Positions 40,405 through 49,568 of a DNA stretch of 52,420 bases are shown here, piece after piece. The translations under genes and the position numbers were made by a program. The DNA is taken from NCBI GenBank assembly GCA_947303945.1, contig CAMYZS010000010.1, positions 1 to 52,420 on the forward strand, given 5' to 3'. Origin of the DNA: an uncultured Candidatus Saccharibacteria bacterium (GTDB lineage: Bacteria; Patescibacteriota; Saccharimonadia; Saccharimonadales; Saccharimonadaceae). Numbering within the stretch: the first letter of the stretch is position 1; each line of letters opens with the position of its first letter. Below the pieces are notes generated by a model. That model made no database searches. It was not told the DNA's origin and saw only the letters and a program-made list of their open reading frames with translations.

Positions 40405-42336
40405 TCAGCCGTTACCGCTGGAAGCAGATGATACTGAATGCTCAACGACAATAGCACTCTTGGGTCTAACAAGAGCTGCGGAGCATCTAGTTTCCATAAG
40501 ATACTTCTGCTGGTTATAATCAATGTCGAAATCGTCAAACATTGATACGGCTCCGCCCTTATCGGTGCCGACGGTGTAATCCTTAAGATTAATAATAATG
40601 CCATCACAAATATACTCGGTAGAAGTAGTTATATCTGTCCTACTTACACTCGACATCTGAGGTACTGCAACAATGTCAGAAACTCTCAGAGCAGTCTTGA
40701 GCTCGTCAAGAGTCTTATACAGACGATGACCAATTCCGTCATTAATAAGCAGCATATCAATAAGCATGTCTTCTGTTGTAAACAGCATTGGGTTACCAGA
40801 GCCTCTATAGTCCTTACGTGAACGGATACACTGTTCGATGAATGACTTAGCTTTCTCTTCATTTGTAGCGGTTGAAGATACCGCATATCTCTGACGAATT
40901 GTAAATAGAACGTCGTCGGAATAAATCGGTCTTATATTCTGCTCATTGATCTTGTCGTTAGAACTTACAGGTCTTCCATCACCAATAAGATATGCACGAG
41001 CCAGTTCCTCGTTAAGCATAAGTCTCATTTCAGCTCTAAGCCACATTACAACATCGAAATCTGTAATGTCGATGATATCGTCACGATCCAGCTTCTGCTT
41101 TTTGTATACAGTTGTGGGGGTTGTCACTCTCTTGAGGAGACCAAACACCTCTTCTGTCTTCGGATGGCCCTTTACATAACCCTTGGCTCTTGCTTCGGGT
41201 TCTGTAATATCTGCAAACATTGTTTTGATACGGGTAAATGGTGTATGTGATACACCGCCCATAACCTTAGCAACCCATTCATCCTGCCTTTTTATAAATT
41301 CGGGAGTATTTGTAATATTCCTAGCTTCTGGAAAAAGCCAGTCAATGTCCTTAATGCCGTAGGTTGCAGTTCCTGTACCGACAACTACGTCTGCAGTATG
41401 TGCAAGAGTATCTCCAGAATTTGTCTGCATGCTATGTGCGAGTTCAGATATCTCATCCTCATGTGCACGAGCGGCTTCTCTGAGTGAACCGCACTTTTTA
41501 AGATCTGCAAGAATATTATTCTTTACTTCCTCCGCATGCATAAGAGCATCTTTCTGTGCCGTTCCATTCTGTGATTCAAATACATTTGTTTTCATTATTT
41601 CTTCCTCCATATTTTCAGACTGTGCGACGGTGTCCCCGCCTTTATCCTTCATAATCTGCTCAATAATATAAGCTACTGCCTGCTGCTGCTCCTCCGTGAG
41701 CGAATCAAGAACATCGCCGACTGTTTTATTCGACTTAGCGCTACTTGAATCCTCAGCGTGCTCCATAGTTTCATCATCGAGACCCGCCATTGCAAAAAGA
41801 AGTTCTCTCTGCTCATCGGTCATTGAATCGATTATTGCATCGACATCCATACTACTACCTCCATCATTATCTTCATGATTTATATAGTCAAGTTGCTCGT
41901 CAAGGAAAAGAATGCCTTCAGTAAATGAATCATCCTCGCCATGCGCAAAGGAACGATAATCAATATATGCTCCTTTGTTGGCGCCCGAAACAACCAAACT
42001 AACTTCTTTTATGTCACCATGGGTAACGACATTATCATTTTTCTGCAGTTTATTCGCATATATAGAAAGAGCGCTTAAATCTCCATGCATAACTGCTTCT
42101 TTGGCCTCTCGACCCTGTTTTGTATTGTTAAATGTACCATAAATATATACACCATCTGGGCGATTTTCCAAGACCCCATGACCGAGTAAATTATCTATGG
42201 AATTACGATTATGCTGCCACAAAATAGGAACTGTCTCTCCGTCATTGTGCGCAAATGCATTATCACCAATCACCAACCCATCGGTGCATAAAATATTATT
42301 TCTCGTTGCATATCCTCCAAAATCTATATCTGCCAT
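40405..42336 (-). CDS. Prohead protease-major capsid protein fusion (HK97 fold)
   Basis: 643 aa. Residues 1-125 form an HK97-type S78 protease: VPILWQHNR (H42), LSALSIYA (S91) and VSLVVSGANKGAYID. Residues about 160-314 are a linker/scaffold region, and about 318-643 the HK97 capsid fold (GIKDIDWLFPEARNI...MRLMLNEELARAYLIGDGR). The linker holds repeated [hydrophobic]-x-H-[small] tripeptides. An internal ATG at 41595 (M248) has its own strong ribosome site GGAGGAAGAAATA and would give a 396-aa capsid precursor without protease. Confidence 0.9.
   Translation of the reverse strand: MADIDFGGYATRNNILCTDGLVIGDNAFAHNDGETVPILWQHNRNSIDNLLGHGVLENRPDGVYIYGTFNNTKQGREAKEAVMHGDLSALSIYANKLQKNDNVVTHGDIKEVSLVVSGANKGAYIDYRSFAHGEDDSFTEGILFLDEQLDYINHEDNDGGSSMDVDAIIDSMTDEQRELLFAMAGLDDETMEHAEDSSSAKSNKTVGDVLDSLTEEQQQAVAYIIEQIMKDKGGDTVAQSENMEEEIMKTNVFESQNGTAQKDALMHAEEVKNNILADLKKCGSLREAARAHEDEISELAHSMQTNSGDTLAHTADVVVGTGTATYGIKDIDWLFPEARNITNTPEFIKRQDEWVAKVMGGVSHTPFTRIKTMFADITEPEARAKGYVKGHPKTEEVFGLLKRVTTPTTVYKKQKLDRDDIIDITDFDVVMWLRAEMRLMLNEELARAYLIGDGRPVSSNDKINEQNIRPIYSDDVLFTIRQRYAVSSTATNEEKAKSFIEQCIRSRKDYRGSGNPMLFTTEDMLIDMLLINDGIGHRLYKTLDELKTALRVSDIVAVPQMSSVSRTDITTSTEYICDGIIINLKDYTVGTDKGGAVSMFDDFDIDYNQQKYLMETRCSAALVRPKSAIVVEHSVSSASSGNG
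41593..41608 (-). promoter_or_regulatory. Internal ribosome binding site within the protease-capsid gene
   Basis: GGAGGAAGAAATA followed by ATG AAA ACA in frame. The spacing and strength equal those of true gene starts here, so separate synthesis of the capsid part is expected. Confidence 0.65.
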
Positions 42337-42342
42337 TTTGAA

Positions 42343-43395
42343 TTATACACCCCTCTTTCGTTTTCTTCTACTTTCTCGCATCTGTTTCAACTTTGCTTGT
42401 TGCGCTTCTGTGATTTGAAATCTAGAGCTCGACTTTGAAGTTGTTTCATCTTTAGCATGCGTTGCAAGTATTTTAGAATACTCGCTATTGAAAATGCTAG
42501 AATATATAGATGTAATTTGATTCTTTTTAGATTCCAGCTCTTTTTTCGCAGCTTCTATAGACGTATTCATAGAATTTTTCACATCAGTCAACGCGCTTTG
42601 CTTCTCGTCTCGCTTACTCTGTTTTTCAGCAGATGCTTTCTCTGATAATGTCTCTCTAAGACTTGAATACTCATTAGATAAGTCGGTTGCGGACTTTTTG
42701 TATTTATCAGATATAGCTTGCAAAGTTTTTGCCCTGGCGTCACGTATGTTTTGCTTAGTCTCTGCTGAATTATCTGTTTCAGTTTTTATCTTCGATGCTC
42801 TATCGGATATCTCTGAATTTATACGTCTTTTAAGCGCTTCCTTAACGGATGTCGCTTTAGTGTTTTTCATAGCTTCACGCAGTTTTTCAACTTTTCTTTG
42901 TGACGAGTCACGAATTGCTTCTTTTCTCTGCTTAGATATATACGTTTCAGAATTTATTTTAGACTCTGAGGTTTTTGTGGCCGAATCTCGTTCTGATTTC
43001 TGCGAAGCCGACAACTTTGACTTCTCCATCTTCTGTTTTAAAGACAATGCTAATCTTTGTTTTTTAGCGTCATCAGCAATCGAATTCAATGCGCTTTTTA
43101 TAGTCTCCAATATCTGAGATCTCTTGTCCGCGGCTATTTTTCTATAAGTAGCCACTTTTGCCTTATAATTTTCGCTAGCTTCTTTTAACTTGTTTTTTTT
43201 CTCAGAATTTATATTAGACTTAGCAACTTTCCAGACTTCTTTTCCTTCGTCACTAAGACCTTTAGTGCTATAACCTTTTAACTCTCGATTTTGTAGATAA
43301 TATTCATGAGCTTTTTGCGGGTCATAGTATTTAGATGAGTAGGAGGTTTTAGATGACTTATATTCCCTAGTTTCATTCGGTGATACATATGCCAT
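42343..43395 (-). CDS. Coiled-coil head-associated protein
   Basis: 350 aa, almost entirely charged helix (lysine, serine and alanine rich). The start has SSKYYDPQKAHEYYLQNRELKGYSTKGL, a motif (YYDPxKAHEYYxxxRxLKG) I know from uncharacterised head genes of Firmicutes phages; the end holds LATHAKDETTSKSS and RKRKR. Lies between portal and protease-capsid genes, where a scaffold or internal head protein is expected. Confidence 0.75.
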   Translation of the reverse strand: MAYVSPNETREYKSSKTSYSSKYYDPQKAHEYYLQNRELKGYSTKGLSDEGKEVWKVAKSNINSEKKNKLKEASENYKAKVATYRKIAADKRSQILETIKSALNSIADDAKKQRLALSLKQKMEKSKLSASQKSERDSATKTSESKINSETYISKQRKEAIRDSSQRKVEKLREAMKNTKATSVKEALKRRINSEISDRASKIKTETDNSAETKQNIRDARAKTLQAISDKYKKSATDLSNEYSSLRETLSEKASAEKQSKRDEKQSALTDVKNSMNTSIEAAKKELESKKNQITSIYSSIFNSEYSKILATHAKDETTSKSSSRFQITEAQQAKLKQMRESRRKRKRGV

Positions 43396-43401
43396 TTTGA
43401 T

Positions 43402-44712
43402 TTATTCACCTCCAGTGGAGTTTAACAGTTCATCAATCTCATTTTCAAGTTGATCTAGCATTTCATTAAACGCATCTGTTTCAGGATCTCCGCTTTCTTC
43501 TGGTACCGAAGATACCGGTTCGGAAGGATTCGTCGGATTTATGTTCGGATTTACAAGCTCATCAGATCCAGAAGATGCCGATGGCGCCAAAGCTAAAATG
43601 CCTCTGAATTCATTAGAACTCATTATCTCATTCCGTTTAAATACATCAGAAACTTCTGCAATGGAAGAAAGTGTCAATAATTTGAATGGGTCTCTGAAGT
43701 ACATTATGGAATGGCCCTGCGATCTTGCGGTATCTGTCAAAAACTTAGCTCTCATGCCCTCGACTATAGCGCTGACGATCGGCTCTATAGTTCGGTTATA
43801 ATAGTTATTCATTACAGATTCATTCGCAGTTCCATTCATAACTTCAGCCGTTATGCCCAGCTGAGCATATAACATATTAGTGAGATACTCAACTTGCGCA
43901 AGTAGATTATTTTCAACGGGACGGTTTAACTGAGTTATGTGTTCTGTTCCGTCAGTATAAGCTATGCCCCACTGCGAATCGCTTAATTGTTTTTCTATAT
44001 CTTTTACTCGACGTTTTGCCTGTTTATTCTGATACTCCGACTTTATTGTATATGGCATCTGTATTATGATATCAAGCTTTTTAGATGCGGCTTTTTCATC
44101 AACAACATCCAATAGAGATAATTTCTTTTTTAATCGCTGCAGTGTAGAATTTGTCTCGTTCATTACAGAATAAAATGGGTTCTCAATAATCGCAACCTTT
44201 GTTTTACTCATCATTAAATAATCACGTTGCCCAGTGAGTTCATTATAAACCTGAATACGTACTTTATCGCGACGCCATTCCACAATCTTACCGACCCTCA
44301 GATTATATATGTCAATTGAATTATTCTCTTCAGGATTAACATCTGTAATAATCGGAACAATCGCTATACAGCCTTCGTCCAATAGAGAATATACAGCATC
44401 CGCCATTAATGCTCGACCGGTTTGATCAATATTAGCCATTCCGGTTAAGGTTTCATTTAATGGCGATTTTATAGTTTTTTCGTATCGCCCCTCGGAATTA
44501 AGTTTTACATGACGGATATCCAAACTAGATGCATCGACAGCTATTCTATTATATATAGACGTGACTATTGATTTATCACTACCATTTAATAAAAGCAAAC
44601 GATCTGGTCGATAACTATAAGAATAATCATCTGAATCCGACCAATACTCTTTGGCTATATCTTGATGCAGGAACGCATTCCAAGCATTTTTAATCCTAGT
44701 TATTAATGCCAT
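43402..44712 (-). CDS. Portal protein (HK97 gp3-like)
   Basis: 436 aa. SIVTSIYNRIAVDASSLDIRHVKL, LNETLTGMANIDQTGRALMADAVYSLLDEGCIAIVP and LGITAEVMNGTANESVMNNYYNRTIEPIVSAI are typical portal segments. Forms the dodecameric gate for DNA packaging. The C-terminus is a low-complexity acidic tail. Next to the large terminase, as usual. Confidence 0.9.
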   Translation of the reverse strand: MALITRIKNAWNAFLHQDIAKEYWSDSDDYSYSYRPDRLLLLNGSDKSIVTSIYNRIAVDASSLDIRHVKLNSEGRYEKTIKSPLNETLTGMANIDQTGRALMADAVYSLLDEGCIAIVPIITDVNPEENNSIDIYNLRVGKIVEWRRDKVRIQVYNELTGQRDYLMMSKTKVAIIENPFYSVMNETNSTLQRLKKKLSLLDVVDEKAASKKLDIIIQMPYTIKSEYQNKQAKRRVKDIEKQLSDSQWGIAYTDGTEHITQLNRPVENNLLAQVEYLTNMLYAQLGITAEVMNGTANESVMNNYYNRTIEPIVSAIVEGMRAKFLTDTARSQGHSIMYFRDPFKLLTLSSIAEVSDVFKRNEIMSSNEFRGILALAPSASSGSDELVNPNINPTNPSEPVSSVPEESGDPETDAFNEMLDQLENEIDELLNSTGGE

Positions 44713-44731
44713 TTTGATTTATCACCTACTT

Positions 44732-46474
44732 TCAATCAAAAAACATTATGCCGCGCTTATAAGCAACAAACGCATCCATCATAGCAGATACATTATCGAT
44801 TTTTGCTTCATATCTCTTTTTTAAAAGTTTACGATTGCCATTGGTATCCTCTATCGTTATACTATTGCCCATTGCATATTGCATTAATGATTCATCAAAT
44901 ATCAAGCTTCTGTCTTCGGCTAGGGTCTTAAGTTCACCTAGTGGCACCGACTCGGTTTTCACACCCTGAATAACTTTTTCGACCCCATATGGTCCATACT
45001 CCTGACACCATCTATCTACAAATTCCTTCGCGTTATATGGATCGTATCCAAATGTGCGCACGTCATATTTGCATTTATCAATATGTCGCCATAAATCATC
45101 GTATACATCCATCATGTTAAGGATGGAACCTTCCATTACAATCAAGCTGCCCTCATCCATGAATTCATTGTACTTTTCACGTGGAGCTGCTGGCAATTTA
45201 TCAAGGGTATTCGATGTTATATATGAACGGACCTTTACGCCAAAGACACCATCTCGGAGCGGAAATATAAATGTAAACGCGCAAAAATCATCACCCTGCG
45301 ATAGATCGGCCCCTAAAGAACATGGCATACCCCAAAATTCTTGTTTGCGATGTGGTAATGTTTCCTCATAGGTAAAGAAATATGCATAACCTTCCATTGG
45401 TAGACCAAAACGCTTAGCCAGAATATCATTTCTAGCTGCTGGAACTTTTTCAGCCTTTATAACATCCTGCTGGTATGTTTCATATGTGACAGTTATTCCT
45501 AGATTCGGATTTGCTTTTATCCATAAATTGGGTTTTCCAACTTCGGAAATATCGTCTAGCTTATACCACCAGATAGAAACGTGGGGCGCTGGATATTCGC
45601 CTTTTAGAATATCCATAAGTTCCATCTTTATAGTATCACCAACACCATTACGGACTGTTCCTTCACTAGAAGTAGCAACCAAAATATAATCTTTCTGCTT
45701 AGACGCACCTTGTTCAAGAGCGCCTATAACGTCCTCTCTGCAATCTCCGGACAACCATTCATCGACAGTTACATACTTGGTCCTCAAACCTTGTAACTTA
45801 TCAATACTCATTGGACGGATTTCAAGCAATGAATTTGTAAGCAGGTTCTCAATACCTTTTTTTGTAGAACAGAGCTTTTGTCTTTTGGCTCTATTACCAG
45901 TGGTGTTAAATATAGATCCTTCAGTTAAAAACTGCAACAATGGGCCTCTAGCCTTAGTGATGGCTGTCTTTAAAGGATCTAAAACCTCATTGGCTTGTGC
46001 CATTGTCGGAGCGACTGTAACTTGCTTTGTAGTTTGCGTGTCTAGCACTAAACCGTATGCATGTATTATTTCATCGTATATAGTTTTTGCGGCTCCTCTG
46101 CCAACAATCAGTATTTGCTTATTTATTAGACGTTGCTTTATCTGCCTAACTTCGTAATGACCGCCACGATAATCTGGATCTGGAACGAATACTGATCGAT
46201 CTATAAAATAATACCACGAAAATAAATCCTCAAGCCACAATTTAAAACTGTCAGTTAAATATAATGCAGAGCCATCAACAATAGTCAACTCATTCTCACA
46301 AAATTTTATAAACCCGTCTATAGCATCACTATCATAATATATAGCTGGATTATTTATTCGCTCATCTATACGATTCATTTGCATCTCAATCGTTTTGCAT
46401 ACTGGTATTTCGCCCGATAATACCTTGTCGCGAAATCGTCCGTAGTAAATTGGAACCGCAGTGTTAGATAACAT
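44732..46474 (-). CDS. terL: Terminase large subunit
   Basis: 580 aa. ATPase: GRGAAKT (125-131) as an atypical Walker A, YVTVDEW (234-240) Walker B, VATSSEG coupling motif (266-272). Nuclease: SLGADLSQGDDFCAFTF with catalytic aspartate and TFGYDPYNAKEFVDRW. Cleaves and translocates DNA into the head. The Walker A lysine sits in AAKT, as in many HNH-associated terminases. Confidence 0.95.
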   Translation of the reverse strand: MLSNTAVPIYYGRFRDKVLSGEIPVCKTIEMQMNRIDERINNPAIYYDSDAIDGFIKFCENELTIVDGSALYLTDSFKLWLEDLFSWYYFIDRSVFVPDPDYRGGHYEVRQIKQRLINKQILIVGRGAAKTIYDEIIHAYGLVLDTQTTKQVTVAPTMAQANEVLDPLKTAITKARGPLLQFLTEGSIFNTTGNRAKRQKLCSTKKGIENLLTNSLLEIRPMSIDKLQGLRTKYVTVDEWLSGDCREDVIGALEQGASKQKDYILVATSSEGTVRNGVGDTIKMELMDILKGEYPAPHVSIWWYKLDDISEVGKPNLWIKANPNLGITVTYETYQQDVIKAEKVPAARNDILAKRFGLPMEGYAYFFTYEETLPHRKQEFWGMPCSLGADLSQGDDFCAFTFIFPLRDGVFGVKVRSYITSNTLDKLPAAPREKYNEFMDEGSLIVMEGSILNMMDVYDDLWRHIDKCKYDVRTFGYDPYNAKEFVDRWCQEYGPYGVEKVIQGVKTESVPLGELKTLAEDRSLIFDESLMQYAMGNSITIEDTNGNRKLLKKRYEAKIDNVSAMMDAFVAYKRGIMFFD

Positions 46475-46480
46475 TTTGCA

Positions 46481-47542
46481 TCACTTCTTCCAATAAACAG
46501 ATAGGTCTGTCACATTTGATAATGGTGTACTCTTTACATCTTCAGCAACCGTGTCCACAAATTTAATATTTGATGATTTTTTATTATTTGTTGCCTGGTC
46601 CCAAGGTATCTGCGATGCGGCCCGTTTAGTTTTTTCCCACGCCTCTGCGACGTGATGAGGAGCTGTAGAATTAGACACTCTACTCCATGCATCATTAGCC
46701 TCACCGAATATAGAATTAATATTTCTAGCATAGTCTGAAACCGCTTGCTTAGCCTTTATGTTTTGAGGACCTCCTGTAGGAACGTTTGGTATAGTATTCC
46801 ATACAACTTTACCTTTACCGGTTTTTTTCTTATCATCAATTGAATCATTTTCTGTTGCCGAATTCTTATTTTTGGCTAAATGAGCATCAAGTTTACCAAA
46901 TGCAAACTTGGTAATTTTGTCGGTAGCATACCCCACTGCTCTAGAACTCAGTTGATCCACCAGCGCATTACTAGTTTTAGACAAATATTTTTTCAACGGA
47001 CTTTTAGCGCGTTCTGCCTCTTCATTAGCAAGTCCTCTTATTGCCTTTTCCGTTTGAAGTCTCTTTAGTGCGCTTGTCAAATCAGTATCTGAATAGCTAC
47101 CCATCTTCATTGCGACAGCTCTAGCCGACATTTGCCCTGTTAAACTTTTTGGCTGGGCGTCACTCGTACTACTATTTTGATTTTTTTGTTCCTTTGCAGA
47201 GGCTGCAGCTTTAGCTCGTTCGATTTTTTCTTGGCGGGCACGCTCTTTAATTGCTTGTTTTCTCTCCTTAGCAGCTCTTTTGTCTTTTTCTGCTATTTCT
47301 TTAGTTTGCTGTCTAACAGTAGCAAGCTGTTTAGCGGCATTCGCTTTTGCTTGCTCCGCTTTATAACGTTCTTCGACGACTCTTGCTTTTTCTTTTATGT
47401 TTGCTATTTTAGCCATGCGGGAAGCAGTACGTCTACTACGGTAACCTTCTTTCAAACTGCCATATATACTTTGGTACCATTTCATACCTTTACGGCCATA
47501 ATGAATAAGGTCATCATTGGTGACTCCTTCCATAAATTTCAT
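46481..47542 (-). CDS. Coiled-coil virion-associated protein with HYG-x-KGMKW tag
   Basis: 353 aa. N-terminal LIHYGRKGMKWYQSIYG is the widespread HYGxKGMKWG tag of Gram-positive phage structural proteins. It is followed by a very long Lys/Ala/Glu coiled coil (30-125) and a less ordered basic C-terminal part. Between holin and large terminase. Probably an internal or minor head protein; exact role unknown. Confidence 0.75.
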   Translation of the reverse strand: MKFMEGVTNDDLIHYGRKGMKWYQSIYGSLKEGYRSRRTASRMAKIANIKEKARVVEERYKAEQAKANAAKQLATVRQQTKEIAEKDKRAAKERKQAIKERARQEKIERAKAAASAKEQKNQNSSTSDAQPKSLTGQMSARAVAMKMGSYSDTDLTSALKRLQTEKAIRGLANEEAERAKSPLKKYLSKTSNALVDQLSSRAVGYATDKITKFAFGKLDAHLAKNKNSATENDSIDDKKKTGKGKVVWNTIPNVPTGGPQNIKAKQAVSDYARNINSIFGEANDAWSRVSNSTAPHHVAEAWEKTKRAASQIPWDQATNNKKSSNIKFVDTVAEDVKSTPLSNVTDLSVYWKK

Positions 47543-47632
47543 TAAATCACCTACTTTTTGCCTATCTCAATAGACTTGTATTTTGAGCTCATTTTTTGTT
47601 TACCTTATTTAAAATCAGACATAATTAAGCAC

Positions 47633-48004
47633 CTATCTTTTATCTATTTTATCCCCCATCTCGCCCAAGGCTCTGTCGATAAATGCTGGTATTTTAACAC
47701 CCATTTTTTTAAGATTTTCGCAAATACTTATAGTCTCCATAAGTATAATATAAATCGATAAAAATGCAATCACATAAAGCGGGATACTCAGGCCAACTGT
47801 AAACAATTCTCCAATTGCTAAAATGGCTAATTCCCCCGCTTTTTTGGACAGTCCTTCTCTCATCTTAAAAGATTTAAGATGTTTGGTGCTCCAGGCATGT
47901 ATTATACCCGTTGCAAAATCAATGAGCATTAACGCAAGAGGGATTAAGAATATCCAGTAATTCTCTGAATACTGAATACCCATTTCAATTATAAATTTTT
48001 CCAT
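47633..48004 (-). CDS. Holin (phage holin family 4-like)
   Basis: 123 aa from ATG 48004 (AAAGGAATGAGTTA upstream). Hydrophobic segments WIFLIPLALMLIDFATGIIHAW, a charged loop KHLKSFKMREGLSKKAGEL and LSIPLYVIAFLSIYIILMETISICEN, the usual family 4 layout with DxxTG and ExxSI-EN motifs. It makes the membrane lesion that lets the amidase reach the wall. Confidence 0.9.
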   Translation of the reverse strand: MEKFIIEMGIQYSENYWIFLIPLALMLIDFATGIIHAWSTKHLKSFKMREGLSKKAGELAILAIGELFTVGLSIPLYVIAFLSIYIILMETISICENLKKMGVKIPAFIDRALGEMGDKIDKR

Positions 48005-48061
48005 TAACTCATTCCTTTTATAAAATGCGTGGCCAGCTATTGCCAGCGCACGCATTATTAC

Positions 48062-48520
48062 TTACATATCGCCGTTACGAATTTTGTGAATCATGGTGTC
48101 GAGTCTCTCTTTTTCATGAGCAGACTGAGCATTATCGTATAAACGTTCCAGCGATGCTATAGCACGATCATCAATGCTATGACCACTATAACCATCATGG
48201 TCCATGCCACGACTTACATATCGGCCAGTCACCGGCGATCGGCCTCTAGCATGGGACATACCTTCATCATACATAGGCTCCGTATGATGAACACCATAAC
48301 TAATAGGAGGAACATGATAAGTTCTACCCGAATATCCATCGTATGAATAACCCATGGCATCTTTCATGGCGCAACATTCGCCCATAATATATACAGCTTT
48401 CTTAAGATTGTCCCATTCGTCCGATGTAATTTCACCCTTACGAGTTACTCTTTTTATCTCTTCGAGAACGAGATCTTCCAGGTCTGTAAGCGCTTTTTCT
48501 TTAGCACTATTTTCTGCCAT
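48062..48520 (-). CDS. Conserved gut-phage protein, unknown function
   Basis: 152 aa. Helical N-terminal part (EEIKRVTRKGEITSDEWDNLKKAVYIMGECCAMKDAMGY), then a tyrosine/glycine/histidine-rich low-complexity middle (YSYDGYSGRTYHVPP; MSHARGRSPVTGRYVSRG) and a helical end. I recall similar proteins next to the beta-sandwich gene upstream in Clostridia phages, without known role. Ribosome site AAAGGAGAAATTCAAA. Confidence 0.75.
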   Translation of the reverse strand: MAENSAKEKALTDLEDLVLEEIKRVTRKGEITSDEWDNLKKAVYIMGECCAMKDAMGYSYDGYSGRTYHVPPISYGVHHTEPMYDEGMSHARGRSPVTGRYVSRGMDHDGYSGHSIDDRAIASLERLYDNAQSAHEKERLDTMIHKIRNGDM

Positions 48521-48539
48521 TTTGAATTTCTCCTTTCTC

Positions 48540-49007
48540 TTAATATGTCACGCTCAGATCAGGGCGATCGATCGTAATACTTGGATCGGAAACCAATATC
48601 GGCTGATCCGTAATGTTTCGTACTGTGAGTGTCTGGCAACAACCCCTAACAATTGCTACTGACTTTGTTCGTGAAACATTATTCAAATCTCCGACTGCCC
48701 CGGGCGTGCTATCCATAGTAGACGCTTCAATTGTGCCCCCATCAATAGCATAAGCGAGAGAAATTGTCTCAACTGTGCCGCCGGTCGGGATTCCAATATT
48801 AGCATCGAAAGTTACTCGATACTGAGCTGCTGATGATCTATTACATGAACATCCAACTCGGTTGGGAACCCACCCTCTAAGAAGAATATTGCCACTGCCC
48901 AGTCTCGGTATGACAAGACCTCTATTACAAGGAACGGGCGCCAAATTAAATACGACAGATTCGCCGGGGTTCACGGTCTGGACACCAACGGATGCGAATT
49001 CAGCCAT
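48540..49007 (-). CDS. Beta-sandwich surface/decoration protein
   Basis: 155 aa. MAEFASVGVQTVNPGESVVF, NIGIPTGGTVETISLAYAIDG and VPRG-like IVRGCCQTLTVRNITDQPI match a beta-sandwich family I know from Firmicutes gut phages, generally thought to decorate the virion. Paired cysteines (CSC, GCC) may stabilise the fold. In the head-gene cluster. Confidence 0.75.
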   Translation of the reverse strand: MAEFASVGVQTVNPGESVVFNLAPVPCNRGLVIPRLGSGNILLRGWVPNRVGCSCNRSSAAQYRVTFDANIGIPTGGTVETISLAYAIDGGTIEASTMDSTPGAVGDLNNVSRTKSVAIVRGCCQTLTVRNITDQPILVSDPSITIDRPDLSVTY

Positions 49008-49024
49008 ATAGCAGCACCTCCTTT

Positions 49025-49525
49025 TTAATTAAGTCCACAACCACAACCGCTATAATAATTCTGAGCACAGCAATTCGGATTCTGTACAATGTATGCCGGT
49101 CTTGCTGGCGGGTTCAGATAATTTTCAAGAGCGGATGTCTGTGCCTCATTATTAGCGATGATCGCCGCTGTCTGAGCATTCTGTGAAGCTGCGAGATTAG
49201 CCATTGTAAGTTTATTCTGTAGATCGGCAATCTTATCGTTCTTAGCATCAAGTTCAAGCTGACAAATCTTATCCATAAGCCCCTGGAAACCAGCGTTCGT
49301 TGAATTAACGAGAGCCTGGGTATTGGCTGTCTGTTGTGCCATAATATCACGAACGCCATCTGATATGGCAGCACGATCTGCGCAGTTCTCAGTTGCGATA
49401 GCATACTTAACATCCGCGATAGCCGCTCTATTCTCGCAACAGCAATTCTGCTGTGCCATTGAAATATTATTGAGCTGATTGCTAAGACCGGTCTGAAGAC
49501 CAAACAACTGCTGCATGCTAGCCAT
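49025..49525 (-). CDS. Cysteine-rich coiled-coil phage protein
   Basis: 166 aa. NCCCENRAAIADVKYAIATENCADRAAI, DKICQLELDAKNDKIADLQNKL (coiled coil) and the end NPNCCAQNYYSGCGCGLN. A conserved family in gut phages, function unknown. The ATG at 49525 has no ribosome site, and the frame is open 40 nt further up to the stop of the preceding gene, so a +1 frameshift fusion with it is possible. Confidence 0.75.
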   Translation of the reverse strand: MASMQQLFGLQTGLSNQLNNISMAQQNCCCENRAAIADVKYAIATENCADRAAISDGVRDIMAQQTANTQALVNSTNAGFQGLMDKICQLELDAKNDKIADLQNKLTMANLAASQNAQTAAIIANNEAQTSALENYLNPPARPAYIVQNPNCCAQNYYSGCGCGLN

Positions 49526-49568
49526 CTGTCTTGCATTATTAGATACTTCTGCAGAATTTGCTGCAGAA

